Source of the DNA: JBGCEZ01 sp045106735
GTDB lineage: Bacteria > Planctomycetota > Phycisphaerae > Phycisphaerales > SM1A02
Assembly: GCA_045106735.1 (NCBI GenBank)
Contig: JBGCEZ010000104.1
Location: 1-24,600 of the forward strand
Length of the DNA stretch: 24,600 nt
Direction of reading: 5' to 3'
A model generated the notes under the pieces. It was not told the origin of the DNA and made no database searches. It was given only the letters and a program-made list of their open reading frames with translations. The position numbers and the translations under genes are program-made. Shown here in pieces: positions 22,281-24,600 of this stretch (position 1 is its first letter; the number at the start of each line of letters is the position of its first letter).

Positions 22281-22285
22281 GAAAG

Positions 22286-22358
22286 CTCCCCCACTTGGAC
22301 TCGAACCAAGGACCTAGCGGTTAACAGCCGCTCGCTCTACCGACTGAGCTACAGGGGA
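22286..22358 (-). tRNA. tRNA-Asn (GTT)
   Basis: A 73-nt cloverleaf on the minus strand. Acceptor stem TCCCCTG/TGGGGGA (two G-T wobbles), D arm GCTC...GAGC, anticodon stem AGCGG/CCGCT with loop CTGTTAA (anticodon GTT), variable loop AGGTC. The T arm is CTTGG-TTCGAGT-CCAAG and the discriminator is G, as expected for Asn. The CCA end is not encoded. Confidence 0.97.
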
Positions 22359-22410
22359 TTGGGTTGTGTTCGGGTTTCTGCCAGCGTGGCTGGGGGTAGC
22401 CCGACGGGGA

Positions 22411-22438
22411 AGAATAGCCCCTCCCCGCGGCTCGTCAA
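22411..22438 (-). promoter_or_regulatory. Promoter of tRNA-Asn
   Basis: TTGACG (22438-22433), 16-nt spacer, TATTCT (22416-22411) on the minus strand, about 52 nt before the mature tRNA 5' end. This is the closest match to a classical sigma-70 promoter in the window. Confidence 0.7.
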
Positions 22439-22513
22439 GCCAGTTCAAGCCTCGCATCGATCGATCCGATGCGTCCATTGGTTGTTCGAGCCGCACCCGG
22501 GCCCCGGCAGGCC

Positions 22514-22541
22514 TTGCGACCCCCGGCCGGATGGCTACACT
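22514..22541 (+). promoter_or_regulatory. Promoter of rpmE
   Basis: TTGCGA (22514-22519), 16-nt spacer, TACACT (22536-22541). Expected start near 22548, giving a leader of about 100 nt before ATG 22651. Confidence 0.65.
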
Positions 22542-22576
22542 ACGCGGCTCGGTCCGGCCCGCAGCCCAGCCTGCAA

Positions 22577-22608
22577 CCAGACCGCAGCCAGACCGCAGCC
22601 AGACCGCC
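22577..22608 (+). repeat. 11-nt tandem repeat in the rpmE leader
   Basis: CCAGACCGCAG at 22577-22587 and 22588-22598, then a partial third copy to 22608. It lies within the predicted untranslated leader of the ribosomal protein gene, where bL31 genes of other bacteria are autoregulated. Confidence 0.85.
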
Positions 22609-22650
22609 CCCGACCATTTTTCTCGACCCCCAGCCGACGGATCCCGCGCC

Positions 22651-22881
22651 ATGAAGAAGGAAATCCACCCCGAGTTCCATCAGGAATGCAAGGTCTTCTT
22701 CCGCGGTGACCACGTCATGACCGTCGGGGCAACTGTCCCGGAAATGACGGTCGAGATCTGGTCCGGCTCGCACCCGTTCTACACGGGCAAGAGCAGCTTC
22801 GTCGACACCGCTGGCCGGGTCGAGAAGTTCCAGAACAAGTTCAAGGGCAACTACTTCAAGAAGCCCGCCAAGAAGAAGTGA
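22651..22881 (+). CDS. rpmE: 50S ribosomal protein bL31, zinc-free form
   Basis: 76 residues from ATG 22651, typical length. The start M-K-K-E-I-H-P-E-F and the block S-H-P-F-Y-T-G-K-S with G-R-V-E-K-F are diagnostic for bL31. In the zinc-binding form four cysteines occupy positions equivalent to 16, 18, 37 and 40; here these are F, R, W and S, and the only cysteine is C13. It is thus a C-minus type protein that cannot form the zinc site. A lysine-rich tail (K-K-P-A-K-K-K) follows. bL31 bridges the 30S and 50S subunits. The gene has its own promoter and a terminator at 22945-22970, so it is monocistronic despite the adjacent prfA. Confidence 0.96.
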   Translation: MKKEIHPEFHQECKVFFRGDHVMTVGATVPEMTVEIWSGSHPFYTGKSSFVDTAGRVEKFQNKFKGNYFKKPAKKK

Positions 22882-22944
22882 TCCCCCGGCGGGTGCCGCC
22901 TTCTCTTCCCGGCCCCCGCTTTCGATGCTCTGCGAATCGAACTC

Positions 22945-22970
22945 CGCCGTCCGACCTCGGGCGGCGTTTT
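22945..22970 (+). terminator. Rho-independent terminator of rpmE
   Basis: Nine-bp stem (22945-22953 with 22958-22966, one T-G wobble), ACCT tetraloop, TTTT (22967-22970), then CGTTGG. 64 nt past the rpmE stop and 37 nt before prfA. Confidence 0.88.
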
Positions 22971-22993
22971 CGTTGGCTGGCCTCGCGATTCGG

Positions 22994-22999
22994 GACCCT
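22994..22999 (+). promoter_or_regulatory. Candidate -10 box for a leaderless prfA transcript
   Basis: GACCCT ends eight bases before ATG 23008, with no Shine-Dalgarno in between. TTGGCT at 22973-22978 could be a -35 but the spacer is only 15 nt. Since rpmE is terminated upstream, prfA needs its own promoter here. Confidence 0.3.
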
Positions 23000-23007
23000 G
23001 ACTCGCC

Positions 23008-24159
23008 ATGTCCGACGCTCCGCCCGACAGCCCGTCCGAATCCCCCGCCGCGGCTTTGGCCCGGGCCTTTGACGTGTCGCCCGCCCTGCCCGGCCGACTC
23101 GCCGACCTGGCCGCCCAAGATGCCGCGTTCGAAGCACAACTCGTCGACCCCGAGGTGACCGCCGACCACCGCGAGGTGACGCGCATCGCCGCCGCCCGCA
23201 AGGCCCTCGAACCCGTCGTCAACGCTTGGCGCGAATTCGTTGCCCTGGCCGACGAAATCGAAGCGTGCAGCCAGATGGCCGCCGGCGCGTCCGACGATCC
23301 GGACATGGCGGCGATGGCCCGCGACGAACTGGAAAGCCTGCGTCCCCGCGCCGCCGCCTTGCTCAAGGCAACCCAAGAACGCTTGGTCCGCTCCACCGAC
23401 GATGCCGTCGGCAGCCTGATCTTGGAAATCAGGGCCGGCGTGGGCGGCGACGAAGCCGGACTCTGGGCCGGCGACTTGCTCAGCATGTTCGAGGCCTACG
23501 CGGCCACCCGCCGCTGGCGCGTCACCTTGCTGGAAGCGTCGCCGAGCGATCAAGGCGGCTACAAGGCGATCGTGGCCCGCGTGACCGGCGAAGGTGCGTG
23601 GTCGGCCCTCGGGTACGAAGGCGGCACCCACCAAGTGAAACGCGTGCCGGCCACCGAAACCCAGGGCCGCGTGCACACGTCGACGGCGACCGTCGCGGTC
23701 CTGGCCGAGCCGGAAGAAGTCGAGATCACCGTCGATCCGGCTGAGGTCAAGGAGATGATCACGACGGCCCAGGGCCCCGGCGGCCAGAACGTCAACAAGG
23801 TCGCCACCGCCGTCCACCTGATCCACGAGCCGACGGGGATCGAGGTCCGCATGCAGGACACCAAGAGTCAGGCCCGCAACCGCGAAGAGGCGTGGCGGAT
23901 CCTGCGGGCCAGGCTGTTCGAGCGTGCGCGGGCCGCCGCCCACGCGGAACGGGCTGAGGCCCGGGCGGCCATGATCGGCACCGGCAGCCGGGCCGAGAAG
24001 ATTCGCACCTACCGCTACAAGGACAATCTGGTCGTCGACCACCGCGTCCGAGCCCAGGCAAACCTTGGTGAAGTGATGGGCGGGCGGCTGGACCTGCTCA
24101 TTGATCCGTTGCAGGCGGAAGACACCGCCCGCCGGTTGGCTGCCCTCGGAGACGAGTGA
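23008..24159 (+). CDS. prfA: Peptide chain release factor 1
   Basis: 383 residues from ATG 23008, slightly longer than usual (about 360) through an N-terminal Pro/Ser/Ala extension of about 20 residues. Domain 1 is helical (about 30-130), followed by L-E-I-R-A-G-V-G-G-D-E-A. The stop-codon reading tripeptide is P214-A-T216 in V-K-R-V-P-A-T-E-T-Q-G-R, which marks RF1 (UAA/UAG) and excludes RF2 (S-P-F). The catalytic G258-G-Q260 is intact but sits in G-P-G-G-Q-N-V-N-K-V, not the more common S/H-V-N-T-T or V-N-R-T. Position T-K-S-Q-A-R-N and the C-terminal L-D-L-L-I-D-P-L are conserved. A methyltransferase gene (prmC) usually follows prfA but is absent here. Confidence 0.96.
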   Translation: MSDAPPDSPSESPAAALARAFDVSPALPGRLADLAAQDAAFEAQLVDPEVTADHREVTRIAAARKALEPVVNAWREFVALADEIEACSQMAAGASDDPDMAAMARDELESLRPRAAALLKATQERLVRSTDDAVGSLILEIRAGVGGDEAGLWAGDLLSMFEAYAATRRWRVTLLEASPSDQGGYKAIVARVTGEGAWSALGYEGGTHQVKRVPATETQGRVHTSTATVAVLAEPEEVEITVDPAEVKEMITTAQGPGGQNVNKVATAVHLIHEPTGIEVRMQDTKSQARNREEAWRILRARLFERARAAAHAERAEARAAMIGTGSRAEKIRTYRYKDNLVVDHRVRAQANLGEVMGGRLDLLIDPLQAEDTARRLAALGDE

Positions 24160-24161
24160 AC

Positions 24162-24210
24162 GGGAAGCGGGAAGCGGCACGTGGCACGTGGGAAGCGGCA
24201 CGTGGGACGT
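24162..24210 (+). repeat. Heptamer tandem array three bases after the prfA stop
   Basis: Seven contiguous 7-nt units: three GGGAAGC, three GGCACGT and one GGGACGT, mixed in order. It begins at 24162, immediately after the TGA at 24157-24159 plus AC. Confidence 0.93.
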
Positions 24211-24414
24211 GCGACCCAAGGCCCGCGGCGACGCGGCCCGGACGCGGGTGGCCGCATCGGCCCGGACAGTCGCCGGCACGTCCAGCCGCCACGCCCGCGT
24301 ACCGCCCGGTGCGGCCAACGCCGCCCAACGCGCCTCCACGCGTCTCCAGGCGTCTCCACGCGTGGCCAACCCGGACCAATCGGCCCTGAGGGCCCGCAAT
24401 CCACGCTTCAAAGC

Positions 24415-24442
24415 CTGCGACCGGGCCGATGATCGCTATCCT
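24415..24442 (+). promoter_or_regulatory. Candidate promoter of the last open frame
   Basis: CTGCGA (24415-24420), 16-nt spacer, TATCCT (24437-24442). It parallels the rpmE promoter (TTGCGA, 16 nt, TACACT). The ATG at 24448 is five bases downstream, so the transcript would be leaderless. Confidence 0.45.
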
Positions 24443-24447
24443 TGACC

Positions 24448-24600
24448 ATGGATGAGCGTGACGGGGCGACGGCCCCGCCCGGAGGGCTTGCGGTGCGCGA
24501 GTACCACCCTTCCCGGCGGCCGCTCGGGCCATTGGCCCGGGGCACCACACGGGTTCGACCCACTTTCGGAGGAACCTCCGAAGGACTCGAACCGGACCGA
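24448..24600 (+). CDS. Possible N-terminus of an unknown protein, truncated by window end
   Basis: ATG 24448 opens a frame of 51 codons that runs uninterrupted to the last base. The visible part (M-D-E-R-D-G-A-T-A-P-P-G-G-L-A-V-R-E-Y-H-P) is rich in Arg, Gly and Pro, with no signal peptide, TM segment or recognisable motif. Support comes from the promoter-like pair just upstream and the absence of a better start; against it, 51 open codons are unremarkable at this GC content. It is not recognisable as prmC. An inverted repeat (TTCGGAGG/CCTCCGAA, 24565-24582) lies within it. Confidence 0.4.
   Translation, partial: MDERDGATAPPGGLAVREYHPSRRPLGPLARGTTRVRPTFGGTSEGLEPDR

Larger units (their letters stand above)
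21930..22285. other. Spacer between the second FG-GAP gene and tRNA-Asn
   Basis: No credible gene. It contains a plus-strand terminator (22028-22062), a GGGTGCT heptamer array (22145-22179) and the minus-strand tRNA terminator (22246-22280). The short reading frames here are only the repeat read in various frames. Confidence 0.75.
24160..24447. other. 288-nt spacer after prfA with two repeat arrays
   Basis: No gene supported. It contains the heptamer array at 24162-24210 and three 10-nt units at 24331-24360 (CGCCTCCACG, CGTCTCCAGG, CGTCTCCACG). A promoter-like pair at 24415-24442 precedes an open frame. Confidence 0.6.

Noticed and set aside
22071..22709. Plus-strand frame with repeated G-A-G-C-W-V-L peptide
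   Set aside because: Produced by reading the GGGTGCT array and running through the antisense tRNA and rpmE leader.
22540..24411. 623-codon open frame on the minus strand
   Set aside because: Antisense to rpmE and prfA; it passes through repeat arrays and has no recognisable domain.
24565..24582. Inverted repeat TTCGGAGG/CCTCCGAA as a terminator
   Set aside because: Loop is only two bases, no T-tract follows, and it lies within an open frame at the window edge.

Overview
The window looks like a chromosomal segment of a planctomycete, most likely class Phycisphaerae. The evidence is high GC content throughout; a secreted protein ending in the paired dockerin-like module with a W-G-P-C-x-G-C-P-A-D-L linker that is common in that class; a membrane protein ending in stacked CPxCG zinc ribbons with a CGYLL...RCPECG motif; and secreted FG-GAP proteins beside a CHAT/ECF sigma locus. 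No phage, transposase or CRISPR array was seen, and the tRNA and ribosomal genes are ordinary chromosomal ones.

Layout. 1-571 is the 3' end of a flotillin (SPFH) gene. 701-5619 carries three exported proteins on the plus strand: a serine beta-lactamase-like hydrolase, a probable lipoprotein of unknown function, and a dockerin-tailed protein. 5709-9275 (minus) is a tightly coupled four-gene ABC importer, a PhnD-like binding protein, an ATPase and two permeases, with stop/start overlaps at every junction. 9621-10712 (minus) is a CorA metal channel, followed on the plus strand by a nitroreductase and a half-size EamA protein. 12191-13806 (minus) holds a DUF1476 protein (relative of the F1-ATPase zeta inhibitor), a 60-residue CPXCG protein and a six-TM zinc-ribbon protein.

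14085-21897 is the most system-like region. A secreted FG-GAP protein (minus) is divergent from a plus-strand run of a membrane-anchored CHAT protease, an ECF sigma factor and a membrane anti-sigma factor. That run ends in a strong terminator and is followed by a second secreted FG-GAP protein. 22286-22358 (minus) is tRNA-Asn(GTT) with its own promoter and terminator. Then come rpmE (zinc-free bL31) and prfA (RF1), and a reading frame of unknown function runs off the end of the window.

Two sequence-level themes run across the window. First, short tandem arrays with different unit lengths (6, 7, 8, 9, 11, 12 or 16 nt) sit in the spacers, in several cases starting within about 25 nt of a stop codon, and once containing the stop codon. 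Second, several genes lack a Shine-Dalgarno sequence but have a -10-like hexamer 5-10 nt before the ATG, which suggests leaderless transcripts. All function calls come from reading motifs by eye; no database search was run.
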